From Bryoerythrophyllum caledonicum (Eukaryota; Streptophyta; Bryopsida; Pottiales; Pottiaceae): a stretch of DNA of 64,000 bases. The notes beneath the pieces are model-generated. The model searched no databases. It saw nothing but the letters and a program-made list of their open reading frames with translations, and was not told the DNA's origin. The stretch lies in contig OZ020519.1 in NCBI GenBank assembly GCA_963971425.1, positions 16,322,028 to 16,386,027 on the forward strand. The letters are read 5' to 3'. The stretch's first letter is position 1. Every line of letters begins with the position of its first letter. Below are positions 35,873 through 47,816 of this stretch, one piece after another. The position numbers and the translations under genes are program-made.

Positions 35873-36392
35873 GCACCCAATTCCGATCAGTAGAGTATGC
35901 ATGGTATGGTGCATGATAATGGCAAATGCTTGAAATGGTGCATGAAGTGACCCAAAACCGATAACTCAAAATCTGAAAACACCAGTCATTATTGGCATTG
36001 GGCCATGATGTGTGCAATTTTTGGTCGCTCCACCTCAATTGAGCTCTCATTGTTGGCATTGCCTCAAAAGTCGAACAAGGCCGATCGGTATTGGGTACCC
36101 TCCATGAGTTGATTATCCATAGCATGTCTTCTCTCTTTTACACACTCTCACTTATTGGCATTGGGTGAAGGAGGGCACCAAAACTCACCTACCCTAGAGT
36201 TTGATTATAGGCTCCGGTGGTTTTTGGGCTTTAAATTCTATATCAATTCCAAATCTTTGTGATTAAATTTGAAAAAATGTTTGTTGAGTTTCATTCCTAA
36301 TTCCGCATCTTTCTACATAAATGTTTTTAACATATAATGTCATTTGAGTCCCAAACTGGCTTAAGTGATTGGAATTGGGTGCTTCTATCTTC
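35873..36392. mobile_element. MITE family D, copy 2 (empty site)
   Basis: About 520 bp, starting TAAGGTAGAGGCACCCAATT and ending GGAATTGGGTGCTTCTATCT. It is a direct-orientation copy of 32,820-33,440 without the LINE tail, but with about 50 bp near 36,020-36,080 that copy 1 lacks. Confidence 0.75.
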
Positions 36393-37967
36393 AACCTAGG
36401 CTTCAAGAAGGGGCACCCGAGCCATGACAAATGATCAAGGGCCTAGAAAGACCTAATGTAGAGTCCAAGGGCACTTATTCCACAACAAAGAATACTAACA
36501 TGCATGGTGGAACCTATGTCTTATTTAGGAGCTGAAACCTTAAGATCTCTCCATATCCTTCCCCTTCTTCCTTTTTCACAATCCCAAATCCTTCAACTAC
36601 AATCTCCAATAATCCTCTTAATTTCCCTTGCATCAAAGTCTTCGTGGCCCTGATCCATTGCTATGATCAATCCTGGAATAGAGATTGTGTGTGGCAGCGA
36701 GGGAGCATGCGGTCAAGCTTATCTATGTTTTTGGAAGATTTCATACTTTTACTTTAATACTTTTATTTTACACTTTTATTTTAATTAACTATATATCAAT
36801 ATAAAGGATTTTGTTAGTCTTGTGTTGTCATAATATATTTAATCGTGGTTGTTTTATTATCTATTCCTACTCAAAAGATATCTTTCAACAAATAATCTTT
36901 GTTTGGAAAAAATCAATTTTTAGTTGGATAATATAAAAAATTAAATTTATCGATATGGAGCAATTCAATTGGAGTGAGATTTTTGTAGTTATACTTCTAA
37001 CTACTCTTATAATTAGAGCACTTGACTGGATATTATTTATAACATATAGCATATGGTTTATACAAAAATCCTTAATCCAATCAACATCCACAAAAATTCA
37101 TGAAAGACTTACTAAAGATGGTGAATTTCAAGAAATTTACAAGACTGTGACAGAAGAAGAAGAATCTTGGATGATGGTTGACACAATAGATTATATGTAA
37201 GTGCAAGAAGTATAAAAAAAATAGTTGAGTATGCTCATTTCAATAATATGTCATACTATTACTATTGGAATGTAAATTACAAAAATATAATAGTAATTTG
37301 AGGTTTGGATTTTCAATGATTACTGTGATTTTTCTTTTACAATTCATAATATAGCATTCTTAGATTTGTCAAATTTACTACAAAAACTTAGTATATTCTT
37401 CAAAATACATAAAGATGACTAGATGTGAAAATATGTTGTGCAAGGAATATATACCAAGTAAGTATGGACATAAAACATACAAGTCCAAGTGCCACACTTT
37501 AGTAATAGAGTTATTTGTAAGATGAGAGAAAGATACCATAAGCTTTGACCTCTTTCTTCATATTTAATTATTAAAATTTGCCCTAAGTAGTTCTATATTA
37601 CCTTAAAGAGGAAAAAGGCAATCAAGATTCATGGTACAACATGACCTCTATCCTTCTAAAACTATTACAAAGATTTGAATTGAGACACCACCAAGCTCTT
37701 TGATTTATATGATGTCTATCAAAAGCAAATAGAGAGTAGTATTAAATAATAAGAAGGGTCATTATATTGAAAATTTGGATGACTTACTATGTAATTCAAC
37801 ACCTAGAGGACAGTTGTTTCCATTTGAGTTTGGAATGAGTCCTACGATCTAAAATTAAGGCATGACTTTCTAAGATATTTCATTAAATGGGCAACCTTTT
37901 ATTAGCTTTTTGTTGACATAATTTTTTTTATAGAAATCCAACTTCTTATTCAAAAGTTACAAATCAA
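36393..37967. other. AT-rich intergenic DNA
   Basis: No supported gene. An 81-codon open stretch at 36,955-37,200 (+) has a hydrophobic start and an acidic end but no recognisable motif, homologue or splice partner. It may be chance in AT-rich DNA. Confidence 0.4.
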
Positions 37968-37980
37968 TTTTAGTGACACA
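37968..37980. repeat. LINE target-site duplication, 3' side
   Basis: TTTTAGTGACACA, identical to 58,818-58,830. It directly follows the LINE's (TTC)n tail (read on the minus strand). Confidence 0.9.
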
Positions 37981-37994
37981 GAAGAAGAAGAAGA

Positions 37995-38021
37995 ACGCCG
38001 GTCTCTGGAGGGGGCCGGCGT
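37995..38021 (-). other. LINE 3'-terminal RNA stem-loop
   Basis: On the sense (minus) strand ACGCCGG and CCGGCGT pair as a 7-bp stem around a C/A-rich loop, followed immediately by the (TTC)n tail. The stem is present in all four copies in the window although loop length and sequence vary. In the copy at 5360-5459 one pair becomes G-U. This is the layout of stringent-type LINE tails recognised by their own RT. Confidence 0.75.
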
Positions 38022-38211
38022 GAATAAAATGTCCGTTCATTCCACCACTAAGTCCATGCCCACCGGACATGGGTTAGTAGTATGGAACTACTTCCCCCTT
38101 TCGAGGGTGGACACTATGTATCCAGTAACAAGTAGCCAAGAACAAAGAACCATAGGTCCCAAAAAAGTCTTCAAAAGAGGGAGGGCGTGTATGGTGAAAT
38201 GCAAATTCAAT

Positions 38212-41200
38212 CTATGGAAGGGAGTTCGAAGCGTCGGGAAGGGATTGGTTGTTTTCAAGTTTACGTTTATGCAGGAGTATTGACATAGCATGTTGAATTG
38301 CAATAGTGTTAATATTTGAAAAGGTGGTTTTGATCGAGGTGATGGGGATTTTAAATGTATCTTCAAGGGTTGTCATTGAGGGGATGAAGGTGGTGGCTCT
38401 AGCACCCGCGGTGATGACAATGAGGGGGTCTACTTTCCATCCTAGTGCTTGAATATCGTCAAGTAGTGGTTGGTATTTATTTATTTTGTTTGCAATAGTA
38501 TCCGGGAAGAATCTATCATTGCAATATGTGAATTCAATAAATTGGATGGTGAGACTAGGGTCTATGTAGTTTGGTGGGAGGTCTTTGTATGGAAGTCCTC
38601 TAACACATAGTAGGTCCGGTTTGAATCTTGCATTACAGTGGCATCTTTGAGTATGACAGATGCATGGTAATAGCCAAGGAGGGACCGTATTTTCTTGTGG
38701 GTTGTCATTAAAGGTTCCAGCATTCATGAGAGTGAAACATCCGGATTTGGTTGATGATATAAGTAGTTTACAAATAGCCCATACGGCTTTGCTATGTCTT
38801 TTCACAATTAGTGAGTGTATATGGGGGTTTTGGCACTTGAGTAAGACATGTAGCCATGTGTCCGGGTCCGTGGTGTTGCAAATTGGACATGTTATTGTAG
38901 GAAATCTTTCTATTCCAAAGAAGAGTTGTTTGCGGGCATTATCCATGTATTGTCCGGTGCGGAATTTGATTAGGCATGTGATTTGTGGATCCGTTATAAT
39001 GGGGTTTTTCCAAAAATTGTTGGACAATATGTTGTGAATGTTTGGGTTGCCAGTCCATTTATCAGTATTGGGGAAGTTTTCTGTGAGCTTTCCTAGGTTA
39101 TTTATAAGATCATGTTTATTGAGGTATTTGTCCAAGAATCGTATGGGGCCTTTATCGGGAGTTTCGCCCATAGAGGGCCATTCATATCTATGAAAGTAAT
39201 ATGGGGTGGCATGGGCTTGTTCGTAAGGGTGTTCGGCATTCTTGTGGGTTTTTTCTTGTCCTTCCTTTGCTAGTTTGTCGGCTTGTTCATTGCCGTCGAT
39301 ATTAGCATGAGCTCGGACTTTGTGGAGTGTAGTAATCTGTGTACGGTTTTGGAGCATTGCAACCATAGATGTGAAGATAGTTTTATCCGGGTGACTGTTG
39401 TGTAAAGTGGGATGTTTAATGTGTGTATTAAGGAGATATAGTACATTTATGCAATCTGTAAAAATGTGAGCCGGTTCGTTTGGGTATTGAGTGGTGATTA
39501 TTTTGAGGCTTTTGTGTATAGCCATCATTTCGGCTCTTAGAATATTTTGGAGTCCATGTAGTCTTTTGCCTAATTTAATTTGTTTGGTTGAATTGTATAT
39601 CCCATAACCGGCTTTTTCTCGGTGCCAATGTCCCGGGCTTACTTTGGTTGGTTCCTTAAAGGAGCCGTCTGTGTAGTAGCTAAAATTGGGGTCAAATTTA
39701 GGGTCTGTATTAATTTGATAGTAGGAGAGGGGGAGGCTCAATTCGGTAATTGGTGATATGGAGATGTTTGTGTGGGGGGTTTTAGACCATTTTTTGTTGC
39801 GGTTTACACGGGTTGAAATGGGTGTGGGAGAGGCAATTGCGGTGTATACCTTGTTAATGTTTAGATTTTTTGCTATCAAAGTGAGATGATTGAGGTTTTC
39901 TAGAGTACCTATTTCTCGAGTTTGTTGATGTATACATAGGATACGTAGGGTTGCTGGTTCTAGGCGGGGTGTTTGTATTTGTGGTGGTATAGTGGGTTCT
40001 TTGTAGGTCATAGAGTCCGCTTCAAATAGTACTATGATGTGAGAGTCCGGGAATGGGCCTAAGTGTGGGTTAGGGTTGTGGTACCAATGAGTGTCGGGAG
40101 TGATAATAATGGTGATGTTGTGGTTGGGATCATTATTTGCCGCTAGGCGTGCCCAATGTGTTGCTTGTTGTGTTTCTTCTTCGTTGTGAGGGTGTGCTAG
40201 GCCTATTCCGCTCCACTTATAATCAAAAGCTTTTCCAAGAGAACCAAAAATCTTGTCGCGCTCGAATGGGGAGTAAAATTTTGAGATTTTTGTGGAGCAT
40301 GTAACGGGGGATGAGAAGTATGAATGTGTGATATTCAGAGATGTAATAAGGTAGTCCAAGATGGTATCGGGTAATGTGTAGTGTGCATTTTTAAGGGGGT
40401 CATTTTTGGGTATTCGGTAGTTATATCTTTGGTATAGCCAAACAATTTCGGTTTCGAATGTTTGGGGTATAGGTTCAATGTTAATGTGGGTTTGTAGTGC
40501 GTTGTGATATTGGTTCTACAACCATTGTAGTCTAGTGAGTGGTATGGTAATTAGATGTCTACCATTTCCTTCGTATATGTGGGCATTATCTTGTTGTATT
40601 TTGATTGTATTTGTTTGTGCTAGGATGTCCGTTTCGGGGTTGCATTCGGTTGTAAAGATGTTAAGGAGGGGGATAATAAGAGGTGGCGTGACAAATCTTC
40701 TATCGCGAGGTTGTGCTTGGGGGTGGTGTAATTGTATGATATTTAAGTAATAATTGTTTTGAGTTCTAAGGTAGTATTGTGTAAGTATTTCGGTGTTATG
40801 TAAGGAAGAATTTGCATTGTGCCAAGGGAAAAGATTTTTTTGTGGGAGCCATTTGGCGTAGTTATTGTTATTGTGGGACCAATGGCATAGGTATGACGTA
40901 TATTGTTTGCTTATGTTATTAGGGTTAATGTACTTTCTATATTTGTGCGCGGTTATGTTGTTTATTGGGTGTATGGAAGGATTTTTTAATATATGTGGTG
41001 GAGGGGCATATGATCGTGAATGTGGCGGGTTTGGGGGAGTTAATGGGAGGTTGATGCTGGGGTGGATGTCATTGTGATTGATGATGTATGGGTCTTTAAG
41101 TGTGTATGGTGGGGCATGAGTGGTGCAAGGGTTGGGGCATGTGGGGAGACATGGGGGGTGACAAAATAATTGTTTGGCAATATTTAGTGCACTTTTTATT

Positions 41201-44200
41201 AATTTATGAGGGGTACCATAGAGTGTTTTGTAGCTCTTGTCGTCCATAAGGTGTGTTCCATTTGGTAGTGTAATTTGTTTTAGGTCGGTAATGTTTGCAG
41301 AAAAAAGTTTTTGTAGGAGTTTGGCGGATAGTTGTCGGTCAAGTCTAGGGAGGTTATGTATTTCATTTGCCCAATTTTGTTCGAGTGGCACGGGGCCTAG
41401 TAGGAAATCTTCAAGTTTGCTTTTTAGAAATGTTTGACCTTCTGTTTTGAGTAAAAAGAGTGCGGGTAATGGGAGACCGAAGACAGTCAATTTTTTTAAG
41501 TCTTTGGAGGTATTGTGCTCCTCCATGGATGGCAAGGATGTGCCGAAGGAGTCCACTGTAAATTAGTCCTAGTCTTCCTTTATCGTTAAGTGCATTCTGG
41601 AGTTGTTCTCCAATGCAACGTAGGTAGGCATTTTTTAGGGAAAAAACTTCTAATCCGAATAGTTCATGGGGGAGTTGTGTTATGACATTGGGCGTACAAT
41701 TGGGGAGTCCGCATACTTTCTTTTGTATGGCTATGATTTTTTTGTCAAGTTTGTTTATGGCGGGCATGGAATAAGGGACCGCATAGAAACTATATGAAAT
41801 ACCCGGACGTATGACGGTGTCAATCATTTTTATTTTTTGTTGCAATGTGACCGGACAAAGTGTAAGTTCCTTGCATTGTTTAATAAGTTTTGTAGTAGTA
41901 GAGTGAATTTGAATTTTCCATTTTAAAGATGGGACTAGGTTTATTCCAAGGTATATGTAGGGTTGGTTTTGGTTGAGAACCGGAATTGGTTGGTGTCGAT
42001 AGTGGATATTGATAGCTTGGATAAGGGCTTTGAAGGCAGTCGGATTTATTTTGGATTTGTTTGGGCATCCGGTTACAGCACATTTTTGGACCCCGAGTTC
42101 CATCCCGGTCCAGAGACAAAATTTGTCTATTTTGTCTAACTGTATTTGGAGTGATTTAAGACGTCCGGAGATGGCCGCTAGATCGTCGGCATATGCAGCC
42201 GAATTTATGGTGACTTTAGAGGTTCCAAATGTGTAGCCATTATTGCCTCTTTGTAGCCATCTCAGTAGAGGTTCTAGAAAAATAATAAAGAGGTATGGGC
42301 TCAATGTGTCGCCTTGGATGGTACCACGTTGGATGGGGATGGGGCGTGTTTTACCAAAGAATTCTCCGACGTATGTAGTGGTAGATTGGGAGTATATATT
42401 GCCAATTAGTGTGACTGTGTCTTCCGGGTACCCAAGATCACTCATAACGGCTAGCAATCGAGGATGGTCAATGGAACCAAATGCGTTTTTGAAGTCAATA
42501 TAGAGTATATAAATGTCTTTATTTGTGAATTTTGCATCCTCAAGAGCGGCAATGAGGGTTTGAAGTTGCCGTGTGGTACTTCTCTCGGCTCTAAATCCTT
42601 CTTGGCTTTCGTGTAATATTTGGTGTATTTCTCCGTAGGCCGATAATATTGATGTAAGAGTACTAGTATATAATTTGTAGATGGTGTTAGCTAAGGCAAT
42701 AGGTCGGTTGTTAGATAGTGCGGATGGGTTGCCTTTTTTGTATAATAAGATTGTTAGGCTTGTTTTCCAAGATGCGGGAATGGATTTTTGTTTGTAACAG
42801 TGAAGGAAAAATAATGATAGAAGATCATGGAATCTTGGAGGCATGTTTTTTAGAATTGAGTTGGGTATATGGTCCGGGCCAGGGGCTTTGTTGTTTCCCA
42901 GATTTTTCAGGCACATGTTGTATGTGTCTCTGTTATAATATGTGTGGAGAGGTGTTGTTGGTTCGCCTCTTTTATCAAAACTAAATCCGTCTAAATCATG
43001 CCACGGGTATTGTCTAACTCCGCATGTGCATGTTGGTGTATGTTGTGGTTGAGAGTGACATGGGGGGATGGTTGGTCTATTGTTTATGGATTGCTCGAGG
43101 TGTATTTCGTTTGCGATGTCATCTGGGCAAGTTAATATGTTATTGTTTTGGTCTAAAATGCAGTCTAGTGGTAGGTTTGTGTTGCTTTTAAAGACTTTTC
43201 TATTAATCTTTTTTGGGCTGGTTTCGTATAGTTGACGATACTTAGAAATAGCTTTTTTGACACATTCCCTTGCATATTTAGTAGTAATTTTCCGAGCTTC
43301 TTTGTTGGCGGTTTTTGCAATGATTGCAATGTCTTTTAGCCAGTCTTCGTGAGGGGTGTTGGGTGGTGGTACTTGTGGGATTTGAGGGTGACGAAGGTTT
43401 TGTAGTTCGGGAAGTATGGGGTGGGTTTGCCAATTCTGATTAGTTTTAGCGATATAAATTGTTTTACGGATAGTGTGGTATGTGGCTAGGTGTTGTTTCC
43501 ACTTTTTTGCTAGTTTTCTCGGGAGATACCCCCCTTGATTCGAGGTTCTAGGTGTGAGTTGTGGAATCGGGGGTGCTTTACTTGTTTTTTCTAATGTAGT
43601 AGAAATTTCATTAATGAGTTTGTCAAGAGACGTGCAAGCTTCTTCCCATTGTATTCGTCTGAGGTGTTGGTGGTTAGAAAGGGTATCTATAAGAGAGTCT
43701 ATTAGTAGTGAGTTTTTTTCAAAGAATATTGTGTTAAAGTTATCAAGGTTTACTTTTGGGATGGGATTTAGTACTTTAGTATTATTTGAGTTGATGGTTG
43801 TGGGAGGTCTACTTATAAGGGTGTTGTGAGGTATATTGAGTTGGATTGGGAAGTGGTCTGAGTTTAGATTAGTTGTGGTATTGGTGGTAGATGTATATTG
43901 GGTGTGGTTAGGTGTTTTAATGTAGAATCCGTCGATTAGGCTAGTGTGTGTGTAGTTAAGTCCACCTTGACGAGAGTATTGTGTATCGGTTGGGATTAAA
44001 TATAATTCGAGGTCCTCCGTATAATTTTGCCATTGAAAGTCTATGTCAAGTGGGGGGGTGACTACCTCTCCGTTTTGTCGTCCAATAAGGGCGATGTCTC
44101 GGTTGAAATCTCCGCAGAGTATTATTGTATGGTTGATGTGTGTATTTATTTGTGAAGTAATGGAATTTTGGATCTCTGGAATATGCCTAGAATCTTCTAT

Positions 44201-44896
44201 GTGCAAGGGCATGTATAGATGAAGGACTAGCCATGGTTGAAGGGGGCGGTTAGTAATTTCAATAATTTGAAGATATGGTGATATATTAGCCGGGGTGGGG
44301 ATTTTAGTAATATTTCCGGGGAAGGCATATGATTGGTGTATAAGCATGAGTAGACCTCCTCTTGCCGGAGTATATGGCCTACATTGTTGGATGCAACGTG
44401 TGAGAGAATGAGTGTTATTGAATATAAGTTTGTAGTCGGGGAATGTTTTTTGGATGTATTTTGTGGATTTAGTAGCGGTTAGTTTAGTTTCCTGTATGGC
44501 AATTATGGCGGGTGGTGTGTTGGTGTGGGCGATTAGGTTGTGGATGCATGGTAAAGCAGTGTTTAACGTTGAGGCGTTCCATGTAATTATATATGTGTTT
44601 CTATTGTCTATATTGTCGTGGTTGCGAAGTGGGGGAGAAATATAGGCGGGTGTTGGAGTAGGGTGCGTGTAATCATGAATTGGTTCAAAGCATCGAAGAG
44701 CTTCGAGGATGAGATTGTGCGGGAGGTAGGGAAATTTTGTTTGTAGTTCTTTGGGGGAAGGGGGTGGAGTTTGGTTATGAATAAAGTTATATAGGTCATT
44801 GTGTAGAGAGGTTTTGTGTTCAAAAAGGTGTTGGTTTTCCCCTAGGAATTTAGTGTATGGGTGGAGAGTGGTGGAACGAACGGACACTTTACTCAC
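38212..44896 (-). pseudogene. LINE ORF2: endonuclease, reverse transcriptase, RNase H
   Basis: Spans 2,228 codons in three open blocks: 44,896-41,411, 41,556-40,516 and 40,359-38,212. In order: APE endonuclease (AIQETKL, GDFNRD near residue 260, SDHFPI), RT (NKAPGPDHIP, LYIDFKNAFGSIDH, GTIQGDTLSP, active-site YADD near residue 902), a long N/H/P/T-rich linker, RNase H (YYTDGSF, AEMMAIHKS, FTDCINV, AHANIDGNEQADKLA), and a C-terminal C-x2-C-x9-H-x4-C finger. One frameshift near 41.5 kb joins blocks 1 and 2. One in-frame TAG at about 40,518 separates blocks 2 and 3, after which the frame stays open. The first ATG is unclear because a LINE tail was inserted at the 5' edge. The sense strand is strikingly poor in G. 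Confidence 0.9.
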
Positions 44897-44932
44897 GCCG
44901 GCCTCCTCCGGGGACCGGCGTTCTTCTTCTTC
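44867..44932 (+). mobile_element. 66-bp LINE tail inserted in the LINE
   Basis: A plus-strand copy of the LINE's own last 66 bp (GGTGGAACGAACGGACAC, stem-loop, (TTC)n), flanked by an 11-bp duplication TATGGGTGGAG at 44,856-44,866 and 44,933-44,943. It lies in the opposite orientation at the 5' edge of ORF2 and adds about 20 unrelated codons there. Confidence 0.85.
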
Positions 44933-44948
44933 TATGGGTGGAGTGTAT

Positions 44949-45308
44949 CTATATGTCTTTCAGGGGGATTATGTTCAATAATATATTTGTCCAATGTGTT
45001 GGGTTTGTGTTAGTAGGATGTTGGTCGGTGATATTGTTGCATTCGTCTATTGACGGGTGTAGAGTGGTAATTATGGCAAATAGGATATGTGCGGATGGGT
45101 GAATATTGTTTTTTTGAAGTATGTAGCGGGAAATGTTGGGGTAAAGGGTGGAGTAAGTTTGTTGAAGTATGTGATTAGTTTTTAGGAGTGGCGCAAAGGA
45201 GGATGTTAGGTGTTGATATTCGGGGTGGAGTTTTATAGTATTCGGAATGAAATATATTTTTGATAGTCTTTTGTGTGTTTTTGGGTGGTTGTGGAAGACG
45301 TTTGGCAT
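44949..45308 (-). pseudogene. LINE ORF between ORF1 and ORF2
   Basis: A 119-codon frame with the same N/H/T/P/I-rich composition as ORF2. It ends just upstream of the inserted LINE tail. It is probably the original N-terminal part of ORF2 in another frame, or a short linker ORF. No motif was found. Confidence 0.4.
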
Positions 45309-45402
45309 TGGGCCGGGGTTGGTTTCTATGTCTCCGCAAAGTATAATTAATAGTTTACAATGAGTAATGTATATGGCTACTAGTGGTAGGGGTGTGGAGT
45401 AG

Positions 45403-45403
<1 letters not shown>

Positions 45404-45444
<41 letters not shown>
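45404..45444. repeat. (GTT)n microsatellite
   Basis: About 13 perfect GTT repeats inside the LINE, between ORF1 and ORF2. The sense strand reads (AAC)n. Confidence 0.95.
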
Positions 45445-45446
<2 letters not shown>

Positions 45447-45626
45447 TCTTTTCTTTTTGTATTTACTTTTATGTTTTTTGTATGTAGTATATATGTATAT
45501 TTTGGTATATATATATTTTTTTGTTTTTATATTTTTTAGTATAGAAATATACTAGTAGGTATTTGGTGTTTTTAGTATAAATATATACTATTAGATATAT
45601 GATTTCTATCTCGTTGTTTGTCAAAC

Positions 45627-46126
45627 CTAGTTTGACGTGTCCATCCCTTCAATGGTTAGTTGTACTCTTTGGCTAGCTCTCTCCTCTTCCTCCATGATAG
45701 TTTGTATGATGTTTTTTCTAAGGGATGTCATTTCACTTCTTAAGACTTTTTTGGTAGTTTCTTGCACCATGTCAGCATAGCTTCTTGCCTCTTCAATTAT
45801 TTCCCCTATCATGGCTGCCATTTCTTTACGAAGCTCTGCAACAGTGTTTTGTGTACCTTTGTTAACAACTGTCTCCACCATCTCGTTAAGATCCTTCGTA
45901 CGGATTTGGTTTGGAGCATTCTCCATGGCAATGACCGCATTCATAGCGGCTGAGTTTACATCTGTCAGTCCTAGTCTCTTGAGTTCTTCTGCAGTTGGGG
46001 GGTTTGTGCCATCGAGGCTCCTAGGATGAGGGGAAAAATCGACATACTTTCCATGAAGCTCTACATTTTGTTTCACATGTTTCTTGTACACGGCAGCATT
46101 GAGGCATTGTACATTGCATGTTCCAA
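45627..46126 (-). pseudogene. LINE ORF1, C-terminal half
   Basis: This begins at the nested transposon boundary and reads GTCNVQCLNAAVYKKHV, then GKYVDFSPHPRSLDGTNP and TAEELKRLGL, a motif run typical of plant LINE ORF1 proteins. It then continues through a long charged coiled-coil-like segment to a stop at 45,627. It is the direct continuation of the part ending at 53,699: across the two halves the codons read NGKHV-GTCNV once the insertion is removed. Confidence 0.8.
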
Positions 46127-47019
46127 CAACACGCAATTAAGCAATTATGCACTTAGCCAAGTGCACTGGTTGCTGGTAGAAAGCCGCAAGTTATTTGTTC
46201 ATAACCTTTTAAAAAATCAAAATTTGACAAAAGTTTAGTATGTTTTTTGTCACAAAATTTTGGTGTTTGTCGTGTCAAACATTGGCATCTTAATGTTCAT
46301 ATCAGTAATTTATTTTTTACATTCGCTACCTTTTTTTAGAAAATATATGATTTCTAATCTAGTTTGCAAATCCTGCTACAAAACTATAATCATGTGCCCA
46401 AAGAGATTATAAATGTGTTTTGAGTTATTATAGGATTTTAGAGTACTGCACTACAAATACAATGTGTAAGAGATACAAAAAAATGTATGCAATTTCCTAA
46501 GACAGTGTATAGTACCTCACTGTATTTTATAATGCAAAAACATACATAATCAAGCAATTCCACACTATTGCTGAGGGATTCTAAAATCAAACATATCATA
46601 TGGACCACCCAATATATAAATATATACCACCCACCGAACAATAAACGCATGTCAAAGTGCATTATACTAACGTGCTTGCCACCTAAACTGCGTGCATGCT
46701 CTACTATGTACGCTTCCCCAACTCAAAGGGATAATCTGTCACCCACAAAAAGCAGCTCGACTCATCCACTTCCGCAATACACCAGTTGTGGCTCTCCCAA
46801 ATTCTATCAATTTTTGGTGGTGCCATAACGCAACACTCAAAAAACCTGCATATCATTACAAAACCACAGTCATTATTAGTATGGAATAAGAATTGTTGAA
46901 CCTCCACTCATTGTACAATTTTTTTGAATATGCCACACCCCTTGTCTACCTCTAAAAAATTTTGCACGACACAAGATATAAATCCAATACCATCGTGTTA
47001 AGCATGTTGTTAGTTCTTT

Positions 47020-47640
47020 AGTAATATAGCATATTAATCCAAGTCAATTATTTTCACACATTGTCACACATTTTTGGCCAAGGTACTAAAAAAACTTCTA
47101 CCTTTCCACATAAAACTTTGAGATCTTCGTATGATTCACTTTTGATTTTTCCTACGGCATTATGTGATGTAAACCTTCTTATTGACCATTTGGATTCTCA
47201 TTTCAAACAATATCAAGTTCACAAAAAATATAACGTGAATTGAGAATTTTTGAACCTCCACTCATTGCACAATTTTTTTGAATATGCTACACTTCTTGCC
47301 TACCTCTCAAAATTGGTATATAGCAAAATAACATCATGCTTAACATTGTGGTAATTAATTGAGACCCTTTATAGTGCAAAAATTGGACACTAATTGAAGT
47401 CAAAGTCTGCTGATCCAGTAAACGCAGGGAAGAAAATGAGCCTTTTCTCTACTTCAAACATTATAATCTTTCAATCCGTGCGGTAGTACTACATGAAATT
47501 TCGTGAGTATCTTATTTAATGAATAAGGATTGAGATCCTACGGTTAAAACTACAAAAAAAACTTTATTTTGTCTTCGTTGCTAAATGCACTAAAACAAGC
47601 AAATTAAACGATTTTTGGTTGAGATATTCTCAACATCATT
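47020..47640. repeat. Dispersed repeat R, copy 3
   Basis: Matches 51,135-51,720 in the same direction (CACATTGTCACACAT, ATTGACCATTTGG, GAAGTCAAAGTCTG, AATCTTTCAATCCGTGC). It matches the copies at 3.9 and 7.7 kb when inverted. A CCTCCACTCATTG...GAATATGC block is present twice, at 46,900 and 47,255. Confidence 0.6.
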
Positions 47641-47816
47641 TATGGAGCAAGGTACTTTGGGTATCAATAGCGAGGGTATCACCACCAGGGTATGAATATG
47701 TAGGTATCAATACCCGGCTTACACCCGAGGTATCACTTTAGGGTATCAATTAGGGTTTGGTATTGGGGTTTTGGAAATGAGGGTATCAATCCTTTGCAAG
47801 TTTGGGTAGTCCTACG

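Noticed and set aside
32820-36392. Direct repeats at 32,820-33,440 and 35,873-36,392 as the two ends of one larger element
   Set aside because: Each copy has its own terminal inverted repeats, and the DNA between them shows no coherent coding or priming features, so two separate MITE insertions explain them better.
36955-37200. 81-codon plus-strand ORF as a small membrane protein
   Set aside because: It has a hydrophobic start only; AT-rich composition makes such ORFs common, and there is no motif or conserved neighbour.
37981-44936. Inverted LINE-tail sequences at 38.0 and 44.9 kb as terminal inverted repeats of a 7-kb transposon
   Set aside because: The 44.9-kb copy has its own 11-bp duplication and LINE sequence continues beyond it to 58.8 kb, so it is a separate small insertion.
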